This document shows, in pieces, positions 24,032-33,622 of a stretch of 44,789 nt of DNA; the first letter of the stretch is position 1, and each line of letters starts with the position of its first letter. The DNA is from a virus: positions 1 through 44,789 of the IMG/VR virus record IMGVR_UViG_3300042469_001163. The stretch is one strand, 5' to 3'. Both the position numbers and the translations under genes were made by a program. The notes under the pieces were generated by a model. The model searched no databases. It had not been told where the DNA came from and saw only the letters and a program-made list of their open reading frames with translations.

Positions 24032-24967
24032 TTATATTTCTCTGTAATATTTGTGTAAGGGACTTGTATAGAGGGTGTAATCTAAAAGAGCAGTTCTTAT
24101 ATAAAGACCATTCCTGACTTGTCTTTCATGATAGTCAGCACGAGAATCATCATCTATGTCTTCACTAATTTCTTCATTTCTAGGGAGAGGATGAAGAATT
24201 GCAGCGTTTTCTTTGATTTTATTGATATTGGTTTTGTCAATCTTAAAGAAATCTAGAGAACCACTGACACCTTTGAATCTTTCTTTTTGGATTCTGGTCA
24301 TATAAATGACATCGATTTCTGGAAGAATGTCATTTGCGTCACATATTTCAACATTTTTACAAGGAATATTTGCAAGGTATTTTTCAGGTATGCTCAAATC
24401 ACAATCTGCATGATCAGTGGCAGCGCAATAATATATTTTGCAACCATAAATGTGAAGAAGTTCAATAAGACTGTGTATTGTTCTTCCGTTTTTAAGATCT
24501 CCACACAACATAACCTTAAGATTACTGACATCTTTCCATTTTTGTTTAATTGTGTGAAGGTCAAGAAGTGCCTGTGTTGGATGTTCCCCAGATCCACTTC
24601 CTGCATTAATTACTGGAACACGAGAATATGCTCTTGCTATTTCTGGCCAGCTTGAATCACCATGACGCATAATTATAGCATCAGAATACTGGCCAAGGGT
24701 GCGAAATGTATCCTTGAGGCTTTCACCTTTGATTAAACTGCTACTTGAAGATGCATCAGCAGCCGTAACACATCTTCCTCCAAGCCAATGCATTGCTCGC
24801 TCAAAGGAAAATCTGGTTCTAGTAGAAGGTTCTGCAAAAAACGAAGAAATACATTTGTTGTTCATTTGGCGACAAAATTCCCAATTCTTTTCAATGTCTG
24901 TCGCAATTTCTAAAACAGTTTCAATTTGATCTTTAGTGAAGTCGGAAATGGACAAAAAATGACGCAT
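24032..24967 (-). CDS. pyrB: Aspartate carbamoyltransferase catalytic subunit
   Basis: A 311-aa enzyme joining carbamoyl phosphate and aspartate, the committed step of pyrimidine synthesis. All hallmark segments are visible: EPSTRTRFSFERAM, SSSSLIKGESLKDT, IIMRHGDSS, SGEHPTQALLDLHTI, GDLKNGRTIHSL, YMTRIQKERF and LHPLPR, then DSRADYHERQVRNGLYIRTA. The length equals E. coli PyrB. The ATG at 24967 (MRHFLSISDF) fits the family start and has GAGA upstream; a TTG 10 codons earlier has no site. No PyrI is nearby. A phage copy is unusual and would raise pyrimidine supply. Confidence 0.93.
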   Translation of the reverse strand: MRHFLSISDFTKDQIETVLEIATDIEKNWEFCRQMNNKCISSFFAEPSTRTRFSFERAMHWLGGRCVTAADASSSSSLIKGESLKDTFRTLGQYSDAIIMRHGDSSWPEIARAYSRVPVINAGSGSGEHPTQALLDLHTIKQKWKDVSNLKVMLCGDLKNGRTIHSLIELLHIYGCKIYYCAATDHADCDLSIPEKYLANIPCKNVEICDANDILPEIDVIYMTRIQKERFKGVSGSLDFFKIDKTNINKIKENAAILHPLPRNEEISEDIDDDSRADYHERQVRNGLYIRTALLDYTLYTSPLHKYYREI

Positions 24968-25016
24968 TTGTTCATCTCGTAATTTTTTGCTTGACAATTA
25001 ATTATATGTTGAGAAC

Positions 25017-25832
25017 TTAGTACTGCAAGAAAATTTTAATGATATTTTCAACTATTTCATGATCATCTTGCTTTGGGGAAAACATTTCATCCCACTGAGA
25101 AGGCTGAACATAAAACTTTCTTTCTCTTGAACTACTGTCAATATCGTAGCCAAAACATCTAATCATGCCTTTTTTTGGATAGTAGATCAAATCAATGTTG
25201 AACTGTTCAGCCCTCCCAGTTTTTCCGTTATATGGAGTTCCAACACCTTGGCCTCTGAATTCATAGACAAGCTTGTAATAATTTTCATCCTGTTTCCTTA
25301 ACTGTGTTGGAAACATAATATAAGAAGGATGTTGCTTTTTAGTTGCATACCACAATTTTTGTGCAAGTCGTTCTAATTCTGTGTACCCTTTCTCTGGACC
25401 ATCAATTTCTTTTTGATTTATTTCATTCATTTTTTCATAAACATCATTCGCAATATTAGATTCATTGCTTTGATCATCAAAATCACTTATTGTATGAATG
25501 CTTTTACAGATCCAACTATCATTTCCTTCTAAGTCTTTTGTTAATCTGCGAGTCACAACTCTCATAGAGCCAAGAGGCGTCAATTCAATTTTAAAGGCAC
25601 CAGCTTGATCGCCATATTGTATCACATCATTAAAAGTTTGCTTTGCTTCAGTAGCAGGTATAATAGATGGCATTTTTATAAGCTCAGAAATAATTAAATT
25701 TGGATTTATTCTTTTAAATAAGTCATCACCTTTCATTACATCTGTGCCACCTAGAATTTGATCCAGTGGATCGCCAAAACCATAATTGGCCATTTCTTTT
25801 ACAAGCCAATATTTGAAAGACAATCTGTTCAT
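25017..25832 (-). CDS. Hypothetical protein with SFxxWL N-terminus
   Basis: A 271-aa protein starting MNRLSFKYWLVKEMANYG. The middle is mixed alpha/beta with RVVTRRLTKDLEGND and many charged residues, and the C-terminal half has strands with PSYIMFPTQLRKQ and GMIRCFGYDIDSS. It is 20 bp upstream of the carbamoyltransferase on the same strand. The first residues resemble those of the 97-aa protein at 25882 (SFQTWL). Such short N-terminal motifs occur in virion and capsid-core proteins of T4-like phages, but this is only a hint. Confidence 0.6.
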   Translation of the reverse strand: MNRLSFKYWLVKEMANYGFGDPLDQILGGTDVMKGDDLFKRINPNLIISELIKMPSIIPATEAKQTFNDVIQYGDQAGAFKIELTPLGSMRVVTRRLTKDLEGNDSWICKSIHTISDFDDQSNESNIANDVYEKMNEINQKEIDGPEKGYTELERLAQKLWYATKKQHPSYIMFPTQLRKQDENYYKLVYEFRGQGVGTPYNGKTGRAEQFNIDLIYYPKKGMIRCFGYDIDSSSRERKFYVQPSQWDEMFSPKQDDHEIVENIIKIFLQY

Positions 25833-25881
25833 GCAATATATACCAATCGCATAAACAGTATTTATTATTGGAATAAATAAA

Positions 25882-26175
25882 ATGAAAAATTTTTCTTTTC
25901 AAACTTGGTTAGAAGATAAGCAAGATGATTATAATTTTTACAAAGATTTAATTTTAGGAAAATTGAATTATAATAAAAAGAATAAAATTAATAGTGTTTC
26001 AACTTCTTTAAAATTATGGAATCCGCCTGATAATTTAATAAGCCTACTTGACAATTTAGGCGAATTCAAGAATTTAGATGACAAAATTCAAAAACAGGTT
26101 AAAGATAAAATATTAAGCCAAGAAGGAACATTAGGAGACATTATTGATTTGATGTCCAAAGATAGAAAAAAATAG
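25882..26175 (+). CDS. Small hypothetical protein with SFxxWL N-terminus
   Basis: A 97-aa Lys/Asp-rich helical protein starting MKNFSFQTWLEDKQDDYNFY, with no clear ribosome site (GGAATAAATAAA before ATG). Its C-terminus has LGDIIDLMSKDRKK. It precedes the collagen-like gene group on the same strand. The SFxxWL opening is shared with the divergent gene at 25017-25832, so the two may be functionally linked. Not recognised. Confidence 0.55.
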   Translation: MKNFSFQTWLEDKQDDYNFYKDLILGKLNYNKKNKINSVSTSLKLWNPPDNLISLLDNLGEFKNLDDKIQKQVKDKILSQEGTLGDIIDLMSKDRKK

Positions 26176-26199
26176 ATGGGTTCGCACGATAAATAAGAC

Positions 26200-26451
26200 A
26201 TGGCAACAAAAAAAACAACTTGTAATTTACCAGCTGGATTGAGCGAGTGTTGCATCAATCCATCTATTGTTTTTAAATGTCCTCCACATAAATCTTCAGA
26301 AGTATGTGTAGACAATCAAAGCGATGGAGCTTATGTTCCTCGCACTGTTTCTTATGAAGAAGCATATCGTCAATGTAAGTATATCAAGCAAACAAGTTAT
26401 CAAGGACAATATAAGCAATTTGGCAGCGCCTTCTCAAATAGCTTCAAATAG
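26200..26451 (+). CDS. Small Cys-containing protein before the collagen-like genes
   Basis: An 83-aa protein starting MATKKTTCNLPAGLSECC with six Cys (also FKCPPHKSS, EVCVDN, RQCKY) and a Ser/Gln/Tyr-rich C-terminus (TSYQGQYKQFGSAFSNSF). No strong ribosome site is seen. The TSYQGQYKQ tail vaguely resembles the Gln-Gly composition of the proteins downstream. It starts 7 bp before the first collagen-like gene and may be part of the same virion structure. Confidence 0.5.
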   Translation: MATKKTTCNLPAGLSECCINPSIVFKCPPHKSSEVCVDNQSDGAYVPRTVSYEEAYRQCKYIKQTSYQGQYKQFGSAFSNSFK

Positions 26452-26458
26452 GAAAAAA

Positions 26459-27943
26459 ATGATAAATCAAGGTAATCAAGAAAATTTTGATAACAAAGAA
26501 GAATTATTAATCAATAATTCCGCCTACGTCAAAGCTTTACAGCTTGGAGAACAAGGATATCAAGGATATCAAGGAACTAAAGGAACTCAAGGAACTCAAG
26601 GTTATCAAGGACCCGGAATAGGATCTCAAGGAAGACAAGGACATCAAGGAAGACAAGGAGAGCAAGGAGAGCAAGGATATCAAGGAAGACAAGGAAGACA
26701 AGGTCTGCAAGGAGAAAAAGGACTAACGGGACCACAAGGAGGATTAGGATTAACAGGAGTAAAAGGGGATAAAGGGAATCAGGGTCAACAAGGAGAAAAA
26801 GGATCTGTAGGCATAGGAAACCAAGGACAACAAGGAAATCTAGGACTTCAAGGACGACAAGGAAATAAAGGACTTCAAGGAGACTTTGGAAATCAAGGAG
26901 AAAGAGGAAATCAAGGTTTACAAGGAAGAGACGGTTTTCAAGGCACTATTGGATTTCAAGGTCGTCAGGGATTTCAAGGAAATCAAGGAAATCAAGGTTT
27001 TCAAGGATTTCAAGGTCGCCAAGGATTTCAAGGCCGTCAAGGAGAAAAGGGCTATCAAGGCAGTCAAGGTTTTCAGGGATATCAAGGTCATCAAGGTCGT
27101 CAAGGATTTCAAGGTCGCCAAGGATATCAAGGTCATCAAGGATATCAAGGATATCAAGGTCATCAAGGACGCCAAGGATTTCAAGGTCGCCAAGGATTTC
27201 AAGGTCATCAAGGATTTCAAGGTCGCCAAGGATTTCAAGGTCACCAAGGATTTCAAGGTCGCCAAGGAGAAAAAGGATTAATTGGAGTTCAAGGAGCAAT
27301 AGGATTAACTGGGGCAATAGGCCCACAAGGAAAACAAGGAATAAACGGCTTAGGAGGAGTTGTTGGTCCGAAAGGGTCTCAAGGCGCTCAAGGCGCAATA
27401 GGGCCGAAAGGATCAACAGGATCAACAGGCCCCAAAGGAGCAACAGGTGCGACAGGCCCCACAGGAGCAACAGGTGCGACAGGAGCAAAAGGATCAACAG
27501 GAGCAAAAGGAGCACAAGGTTCAGCAGGAGCTAAAAATGCAATTGTTCCAATTATACAAGAATATTCTGAAAAATATGTTGGCTTGTCTTGCGTAGAAAT
27601 GCCTGAAGTTCGGTTTGAAGATTTAGTTTTTACAGTTATTGGCAATCAAGGCACTAACAATCATAAAGATTTTATTAAATTAAATGATAGTTTTGTGCAA
27701 GTTTGCGATCCTCAGTCAATTGTCGTCGTCAGTGTAGTTCCATCAGCTCCAATTAACATTGGAGCATACATAGAAGGTGAATTTTTGTTTATCGAAGCAG
27801 AAAGCGAAAAGTTAATTGAAAATGAAATAAAATTAACAATTAGACTATCAGGAATTAGATTGGGCTTTAGCGGCAGAAGATTTGTTGAATACACATACAA
27901 AGAAATGATTAAAAACAATCAATTTTGGAATAGTTGGGAATAA
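26459..27943 (+). CDS. Collagen-like repeat protein, shorter paralogue
   Basis: A 494-aa protein. The N-terminus (about 30 residues, MINQGNQENFDNKEELLINN) leads into about 325 residues of Gly-X-Gln triplets, with Phe/Tyr/Arg/His/Asn at X, then Gly-Ala-Thr/Lys-rich triplets, and a C-terminal domain of about 135 residues ([17 protein letters not shown]...). That domain is paralogous to the one at the end of the larger protein. AGGAAAAA precedes ATG at 26459; an upstream in-frame ATG lies in another gene and is rejected. Gly-X-Y repeats form triple helices, and phage examples act as fibres or trimer stems. Attachment or capsid-surface display is inferred. Confidence 0.85.
   Translation: MINQGNQENFDNKEELLINNSAYVKALQLGEQGYQGYQGTKGTQGTQGYQGPGIGSQGRQGHQGRQGEQGEQGYQGRQGRQGLQGEKGLTGPQGGLGLTGVKGDKGNQGQQGEKGSVGIGNQGQQGNLGLQGRQGNKGLQGDFGNQGERGNQGLQGRDGFQGTIGFQGRQGFQGNQGNQGFQGFQGRQGFQGRQGEKGYQGSQGFQGYQGHQGRQGFQGRQGYQGHQGYQGYQGHQGRQGFQGRQGFQGHQGFQGRQGFQGHQGFQGRQGEKGLIGVQGAIGLTGAIGPQGKQGINGLGGVVGPKGSQGAQGAIGPKGSTGSTGPKGATGATGPTGATGATGAKGSTGAKGAQGSAGAKNAIVPIIQEYSEKYVGLSCVEMPEVRFEDLVFTVIGNQGTNNHKDFIKLNDSFVQVCDPQSIVVVSVVPSAPINIGAYIEGEFLFIEAESEKLIENEIKLTIRLSGIRLGFSGRRFVEYTYKEMIKNNQFWNSWE
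26551..27530 (+). repeat. Collagen-type triplet repeat array 1
   Basis: In-frame 9-nt units of the GGA-TTT-CAA type (Gly-X-Gln), in many near-identical copies, turning into GGA-GCA-ACA-type units near the end. Long antisense and out-of-frame ORFs here are shadows of the repetition. Confidence 0.9.
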
Positions 27944-27981
27944 GCTATTTTATAATAAATCAAAAAAAGTATAGGAATAAA

Positions 27982-30900
27982 ATGGCAAATCAATGCAATC
28001 AATCAGCAACGCAAAGAACAGAAGAAGAATTATTGTGTGTTTTTGCAGACAATAACCAAGGTGGAATTACCGCACAAGATCTGCGAGATTTTGTTGTTTC
28101 GACTCAAATTGGACAGTCAAAACAAGGACCACAAGGAAACCAAGGGCAATCTGGCTCACAAGGCAACCAAGGCTCACAAGGAAGAGCAGGGTCTCAAGGC
28201 GCTCAAGGTGGTCCTAGTATTGTTGCGGGTCCACAAGGCGCACAAGGTACAAAAGGAAATCAAGGAAATCAAGGATTACAAGGAAATCAAGGAACTATTG
28301 GCCTTCAAGGCAGTCCTGATGGATTCCAAGGAATTCAAGGTCTTCAGGGCGAACAAGGAATCAAAGGTGAACAAGGTCTTCAAGGCGAACAAGGAATCCA
28401 AGGTGCTGGATTTCAAGGAGATATTGGCCTACAAGGCTATCAAGGGTTCCAAGGTCAAGGATATCAAGGACAAAAGGGAAGTCAAGGAATTGATGGAGCA
28501 CAAGGACAACAAGGCGTTCAAGGTTTTCAAGGACCGCAAGGTGGAAAAGGCGCACAAGGAACAACAGGCGCAACAGGGATTGGAACACAAGGCGTTCAAG
28601 GGCTTCAAGGACTACAAGGCAATCAGGGAATTCAAGGCGCTGGATATCAAGGCGCTCAAGGATATCAAGGAAGACAAGGAACTATTGGATTACAAGGAAC
28701 TATTGGATTACAAGGACAACAAGGACAACAAGGCCAACAAGGATTTCAAGGACATCAAGGAAGACAAGGTTTAATAGGAAATCAAGGCGAAAAAGGGTTC
28801 CAAGGAGAACAAGGGCGACAAGGATTTCAAGGACATCAAGGAAGACAAGGTTTAATAGGAAATCAAGGCGAAAAAGGGTTCCAAGGAGAACAAGGGCGAC
28901 AAGGATTTCAAGGCCGTCAAGGGTTAACTGGAAATCAAGGATCAACTGGAAATCAAGGCGAAAAAGGGTTCCAAGGAAATCAAGGAAACCAAGGACAAGG
29001 ATTCCAAGGAAATCAAGGATTCCAAGGATTCCAAGGAAATCAAGGATTCCAAGGATTCCAAGGATTCCAAGGATTCCAAGGATATCAAGGATTAGGATAT
29101 CAAGGATACCAAAGCAACCAAGGATTCCAAGGGCTTCAAGGTTTCCAAGGAAATCAAGGCGAACAAGGGCTTCAAGGTTTCCAAGGAAATCAAGGCGAAC
29201 AAGGCTATCAAAGTGAACAAGGATTTCAAGGTGAACAAGGAAGACAAGGAAGACAAGGCGAACAAGGATATCAAGGAGATAAAGGCGAACAAGGATATCA
29301 AGGATTTCAAGGAATACTAGGAAGTCAAGGATTTCAAGGAATACTAGGAAGTCAAGGAAATAAAGGAGATACTGGAAATCAAGGCGAACAAGGATATCAA
29401 GGAAATCAAGGCTATCAAGGTCATCAAGGATTTACTGGAATTCAAGGAGATAGAGGATATCAAGGATATCAAGGTAGACAAGGAAGACAAGGCGAACAAG
29501 GCGATGTTGGATTAACTGGCAATCAAGGAAGCCTAGGATATCAAGGAGAACAAGGATATCAAGGATTAGGATATCAAGGAGAAACAGGATATCAAGGATA
29601 TCAAAGCAATCAAGGATACCAAGGAAATCAAGGTGAACAAGGATATCAAGGACTAGGATATCAAGGAGAAACTGGAAATATAGGAGATGTAGGATATCAA
29701 GGATATCAAGGAAATCAAGGTGAACAAGGATATGTAGGACAACAAGGAAGCGAAGGTGAGCGAGGATACCAAGGATATCAAGGAATCCAAGGATTTCAAG
29801 GTCGTCAAGGATACCAAGGAAATCAAGGAGATAGAGGATATCAAGGATTTCAAGGAACTCAAGGAGCACAAGGAGATCTTGGATTAACTGGTTACCAAGG
29901 ACAAATAGGCTATCAAGGTCTGCAAGGTGAACAAGGATATCAAGGTTTTCAAGGGTTCCAAGGATATCAAGGACTAGGATATCAAGGGTTCCAAGGATAT
30001 CAAGGGTTCCAAGGATATCAAGGGTTCCAAGGATATCAAGGATTTCAGGGATATCAAGGATTTCAGGGATTCCAAGGTACTATTGGAATTACTGGCGCTC
30101 AAGGCATAACTGGCGCTCAAGGATCTCAAGGATTCCAAGGCTATCAGGGAAATCAAGGATTCCAAGGGTTTCAAGGATTCCAAGGTTACCAAGGAAATCA
30201 AGGTCATCAAGGTTATCAAGGGCTACAAGGCTATCAAGGTTATCAAGGGCTGCAAGGATTTCAGGGAAATCAAGGAAATCAAGGGCTGCAAGGTAGTCCC
30301 GATGGATTTCAAGGAGGCCAAGGTTATCAAGGGTTCCAAGGTCATCAGGGAGAACAAGGCTATCAAGGAAATCAAGGATTCCAAGGGTTCCAAGGTCATC
30401 AAGGAAATCAAGGATTCCAAGGGTTTCAAGGTCATCAAGGAAATCAAGGATTCCAAGGGTTCCAAGGAAATCAGGGAGAACAAGGCTATCAGGGAAACCA
30501 AGGATTCCAAGGGTTCCAAGGATTTCAGGGAAACCAAGGCTATCAAGGGTTCCAAGGAAATCAAGGCAATCAGGGAGAACAAGGATTCCAAGGGTTCCAA
30601 GGATTTCAGGGAAACCAAGGCTATCAAGGGTTCCAAGGAAATCAAGGCAATCAGGGAGAACAAGGATTTCAAGGATTCCAAGGATTTCAGGGAAATCAAG
30701 GTAATCAGGGAGAACAAGGGGCTGGTTATCAAGGAAATCAAGGTTACCAAGGAAATCAAGGGCTGCAAGGTAGTCCCGATGGATTCCAAGGAGGCCAAGG
30801 CTATCAAGGGTTCCAAGGGTTACAAGGAAATCAAGGCTATCAAGGGAACCAAGGCTATCAAGGGTTCCAAGGTCATCAGGGAGAACAAGGCTATCAGGGA

Positions 30901-32961
30901 AATCAAGGATTCCAAGGATTCCAAGGCCATCAAGGAAATCAAGGATTCCAAGGGTTCCAAGGAAATCAGGGAGAACAAGGCTATCAGGGAAACCAAGGAT
31001 TCCAAGGGTTCCAAGGTCATCAGGGAGAACAAGGCTATCAGGGAAATCAAGGATTCCAAGGATTCCAAGGCCATCAAGGAAATCAAGGATTCCAAGGGTT
31101 CCAAGGTCATCAGGGAGAACAAGGCTATCAGGGAAATCAAGGATTCCAAGGGTTCCAAGGTCATCAAGGAGAACAAGGTTATCAGGGAAATCAAGGTTTT
31201 CAAGGATTCCAAGGTCATCAGGGAGAACAAGGCTATCAAGGAAATCAAGGATTCCAAGGATTCCAAGGTTATCAAGGAAATCAAGGGTTCCAAGGGTTTC
31301 AAGGAAATCAAGGATTCCAAGGATATCAAGGAAACTTGGGATATCAAGGAGATGCTGGTGAATCTGGTGTTCAAGGACCGCAAGGCATTACAGGCACTGG
31401 ACTACAAGGCAATCAGGGATTACAAGGTCCTGCTGATGGATTTCAAGGATATCAAGGATATCAAGGATATCAAGGATCAATAGGGAGTCAAGGTGTTGCT
31501 GGAACAGGTGGTCAAGGCTATCAAGGAAACCAAGGAACTCAGGGATATCAAGCATATCCTTTTGGATTTCAAGGCAGTCAAGGCAACGTAGGAAGCCAAG
31601 GATTCCAAGGACCAGCTAATGGTTTTCAAGGAAGACAAGGCGCACAAGGAAGACAAGGATTCCAAGGAAACCAAGGAAATCAAGGAGAACAAGGAAATCA
31701 AGGCAATCAAGGAGCAGGATTCCAAGGCAATCAGGGATTGCAAGGCCCTGCCGATGGATTTCAAGGATATCAAGGTAACCAAGGATATCAAGGTAACCAA
31801 GGATATCAAGGTAACCAAGGAAGACAAGGATATCAAGGAAGACAAGGATATCAAGGCAACCAAGGAAATCAAGGTTTTCAAGGTCCTGCCGATGGATTTC
31901 AAGGCATTCAAGGAAATCAAGGATCTTTATTTGGTCCAAAATATAAGTATGAGTCGGTATATGGTAATCAAGCTCCATCTGCTGGTTATATTCACTTTAA
32001 TAATGCAACAATAAGTAATGTAACTCAGATTTACATCAAAAAAGTTGATTATAACGGTATAGATGAAGGAAATTACATCGAAGATTTTATTGTAAATAAT
32101 TACATTTACATTGAATCCGACAATACAACAAATTTAGCAATATTTAATTCAAATGGAAGTCCCATTGGCTACCAGTCTGGGGGATATTCTGGATTTCCAA
32201 TAGATTATTATTCAGTTCCAGTCAATTTTGTTTCTGGAAACGCATTAGTAAATCAAGAAATTTATAGCTTACTTACAGGAATAACAGGGAATCAAGGTTA
32301 TCAAGGTTATCAAGGTTATCAAGGAAATCAGGGTACAATTGGGGCACAAGGAAATCAAGGTGGACCAGCTGGATTTCAAGGCCAAACAGGAGCACAAGGG
32401 CCTAAAGGCGATCAAGGCGATCAAGGTGATCAAGGTGAGCCGGGTCCTCTAGGAGAACAAGGTCCTCCCGGCGAAAATGGTTCTGGATTGCAAGGTTCAG
32501 CCGGAGCACAAGGCGCACAAGGCGCAGAAGGTCCACAAGGTGATAAGTATGCGATCCTTCCTGTTGTTACTTCTCAAGGAACTGAATATGTTGAGCTTAT
32601 ATGTGTAGAAATGCCAGAAGTTAGATTTGAAGATATCGTCATATTCAAGGTTGGTGGACTTGGACATAAAACAGAAAATGTTTCAAAATTTATTGATGAT
32701 CGGTTGTTACAAGTTTGTGCCTTTAACACAATAAAACCTGTAAGTGTTGTTCCATCAATGCCAGTTATTGTTGGAGCTTATGTGAGAGACAATCTTATTA
32801 TTATTGATGTGGAAAGCGATAAGCTTATCAATAATCAAATTGAAGTGGTAGTGAGACTTTCTGGAATAAGGGCTGGCGCTGCACATAAGAGATTCGCAAC
32901 CCATACCTACGAAGAAATGGTTAGGAATAATACATTCTGGAGTAGATGGAGAGAAGGTTAA
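27982..32961 (+). CDS. Giant collagen-like fibre protein
   Basis: A 1659-aa protein. Residues 1-45 carry [20 protein letters not shown] followed by DLRDFVVST, an N-terminal segment typical of phage fibre proteins. Residues about 46-1313 are Gly-X-Gln triplets with Phe/Tyr/Asn/His/Glu at X and very little Pro. Breaks recur as GSPDG (3 times), GPADG (3), GPANG (1) and GLG. Residues about 1316-1430 form a non-collagen domain ([20 protein letters not shown]), followed by about 90 further triplet residues and a C-terminal domain paralogous to the shorter protein's. AGGAATAAA precedes ATG. At 0.286 nm per residue the main helix would span about 360 nm if continuous. It is probably a surface fibre or tail-fibre-like adhesin. 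Confidence 0.88.
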   Translation: MANQCNQSATQRTEEELLCVFADNNQGGITAQDLRDFVVSTQIGQSKQGPQGNQGQSGSQGNQGSQGRAGSQGAQGGPSIVAGPQGAQGTKGNQGNQGLQGNQGTIGLQGSPDGFQGIQGLQGEQGIKGEQGLQGEQGIQGAGFQGDIGLQGYQGFQGQGYQGQKGSQGIDGAQGQQGVQGFQGPQGGKGAQGTTGATGIGTQGVQGLQGLQGNQGIQGAGYQGAQGYQGRQGTIGLQGTIGLQGQQGQQGQQGFQGHQGRQGLIGNQGEKGFQGEQGRQGFQGHQGRQGLIGNQGEKGFQGEQGRQGFQGRQGLTGNQGSTGNQGEKGFQGNQGNQGQGFQGNQGFQGFQGNQGFQGFQGFQGFQGYQGLGYQGYQSNQGFQGLQGFQGNQGEQGLQGFQGNQGEQGYQSEQGFQGEQGRQGRQGEQGYQGDKGEQGYQGFQGILGSQGFQGILGSQGNKGDTGNQGEQGYQGNQGYQGHQGFTGIQGDRGYQGYQGRQGRQGEQGDVGLTGNQGSLGYQGEQGYQGLGYQGETGYQGYQSNQGYQGNQGEQGYQGLGYQGETGNIGDVGYQGYQGNQGEQGYVGQQGSEGERGYQGYQGIQGFQGRQGYQGNQGDRGYQGFQGTQGAQGDLGLTGYQGQIGYQGLQGEQGYQGFQGFQGYQGLGYQGFQGYQGFQGYQGFQGYQGFQGYQGFQGFQGTIGITGAQGITGAQGSQGFQGYQGNQGFQGFQGFQGYQGNQGHQGYQGLQGYQGYQGLQGFQGNQGNQGLQGSPDGFQGGQGYQGFQGHQGEQGYQGNQGFQGFQGHQGNQGFQGFQGHQGNQGFQGFQGNQGEQGYQGNQGFQGFQGFQGNQGYQGFQGNQGNQGEQGFQGFQGFQGNQGYQGFQGNQGNQGEQGFQGFQGFQGNQGNQGEQGAGYQGNQGYQGNQGLQGSPDGFQGGQGYQGFQGLQGNQGYQGNQGYQGFQGHQGEQGYQGNQGFQGFQGHQGNQGFQGFQGNQGEQGYQGNQGFQGFQGHQGEQGYQGNQGFQGFQGHQGNQGFQGFQGHQGEQGYQGNQGFQGFQGHQGEQGYQGNQGFQGFQGHQGEQGYQGNQGFQGFQGYQGNQGFQGFQGNQGFQGYQGNLGYQGDAGESGVQGPQGITGTGLQGNQGLQGPADGFQGYQGYQGYQGSIGSQGVAGTGGQGYQGNQGTQGYQAYPFGFQGSQGNVGSQGFQGPANGFQGRQGAQGRQGFQGNQGNQGEQGNQGNQGAGFQGNQGLQGPADGFQGYQGNQGYQGNQGYQGNQGRQGYQGRQGYQGNQGNQGFQGPADGFQGIQGNQGSLFGPKYKYESVYGNQAPSAGYIHFNNATISNVTQIYIKKVDYNGIDEGNYIEDFIVNNYIYIESDNTTNLAIFNSNGSPIGYQSGGYSGFPIDYYSVPVNFVSGNALVNQEIYSLLTGITGNQGYQGYQGYQGNQGTIGAQGNQGGPAGFQGQTGAQGPKGDQGDQGDQGEPGPLGEQGPPGENGSGLQGSAGAQGAQGAEGPQGDKYAILPVVTSQGTEYVELICVEMPEVRFEDIVIFKVGGLGHKTENVSKFIDDRLLQVCAFNTIKPVSVVPSMPVIVGAYVRDNLIIIDVESDKLINNQIEVVVRLSGIRAGAAHKRFATHTYEEMVRNNTFWSRWREG
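28120..31929 (+). repeat. Collagen-type triplet repeat array 2, with 81-nt tandem duplications
   Basis: About 3.8 kb of Gly-X-Gln codons. Exact or nearly exact 81-nt (27-aa) units are duplicated in tandem at 28740/28821 and again near 30503/30584, and 54-nt units recur from 30850 to 31260, indicating recent expansion by slippage or recombination. Confidence 0.9.
32281..32544 (+). repeat. Collagen-type triplet repeat array 3
   Basis: A short Gly-X-Y block ([10 protein letters not shown], later [13 protein letters not shown] and [10 protein letters not shown]) between the inserted globular domain and the C-terminal domain. It is richer in Pro and Asp than array 2, closer to classical phage collagen. 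Confidence 0.85.
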
Positions 32962-32964
32962 ATT

Positions 32965-33504
32965 TTACAGAATATAACCAAGTATGGTTCCTTCAAAGTC
33001 ACAACCAACAGAAGCTTCATGAGTTACTTTCAAAACGATTGTAACTCCTTCTGGGACTTTGATCGGAGAATAACTGTAAGTTAAATTGAGTGTTAAATTT
33101 GCCACTGAACTACGACCAGCTAGAACTGGATCGCCATCAACATAAAGCTTAAAAAGCGCATTAGCGTTTCCGCTAACATTAACCCCAATAAAATAAAATG
33201 TTTTATCTGCTGGAACAGTATAAGTAACAACTGTTGTTTCGGTTGATGTTAAAACAAGAGCTACATCTCCAAACGTATTTGCTTCAGTCCCGGGATAACT
33301 AGGAACTATTGGCCGAGTTACTAAACCGAACTCATCTCCAATAGGATTAGTCACTTGCGCTGGGACTATGTCATCAATACCTTCCCCTGTAATGACAACA
33401 CGGGGTCTTTTACGATTGGTCGGAGACGATGGATAAACCACAAGTGATTCATCCATGACATCCCCGCCAACGCCGGGATTAAGTATTGTGTAATCATCAG
33501 CCAT
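32965..33504 (-). CDS. Probable beta-rich virion protein
   Basis: A 179-aa protein, Thr/Val/Gly-rich without charged clusters. Its C-terminal part (FYFIGVNVSGNANALFKLYV, then VTHEASVGCDFEGTILGYIL) reads like a jelly-roll or fibre-tip domain common in phage structural proteins. AGGAG lies about 11 nt before ATG. It is convergent with the giant fibre gene and ends 4 bp from it. A role at the virion surface is inferred from composition and location. Confidence 0.6.
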   Translation of the reverse strand: MADDYTILNPGVGGDVMDESLVVYPSSPTNRKRPRVVITGEGIDDIVPAQVTNPIGDEFGLVTRPIVPSYPGTEANTFGDVALVLTSTETTVVTYTVPADKTFYFIGVNVSGNANALFKLYVDGDPVLAGRSSVANLTLNLTYSYSPIKVPEGVTIVLKVTHEASVGCDFEGTILGYIL

Positions 33505-33558
33505 ATTTGACTTTTCTCCTTATATATTTAGCACTTGATGCCACAAAACTTATTCTTC

Positions 33559-33587
33559 TTGAATTTTCTCAAAAACTCCTGTACAAT
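33559..33587 (+). promoter_or_regulatory. Sigma70-type promoter for the plus-strand exonuclease operon
   Basis: TTGAAT (33559-33564), a 17-nt spacer and TACAAT (33582-33587), followed by a short leader to the GTG at 33623. It probably drives the tightly packed operon to about 40.3 kb. Confidence 0.75.
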
Positions 33588-33622
33588 AAGCACTTGGAGA
33601 CCGTTCTAATGAGGCCAAAATC

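Noticed and set aside
28120-31929. CRISPR array or noncoding satellite
   Set aside because: The repeats have no spacers, keep one reading frame and encode Gly-X-Gln throughout.
26886-32014. Long ORFs on the antisense strand and in other frames of the collagen repeats
   Set aside because: They consist of monotonous Leu/Ile/Ser or Lys/Asp patterns, caused by the 9-nt repeat period, without ribosome sites.
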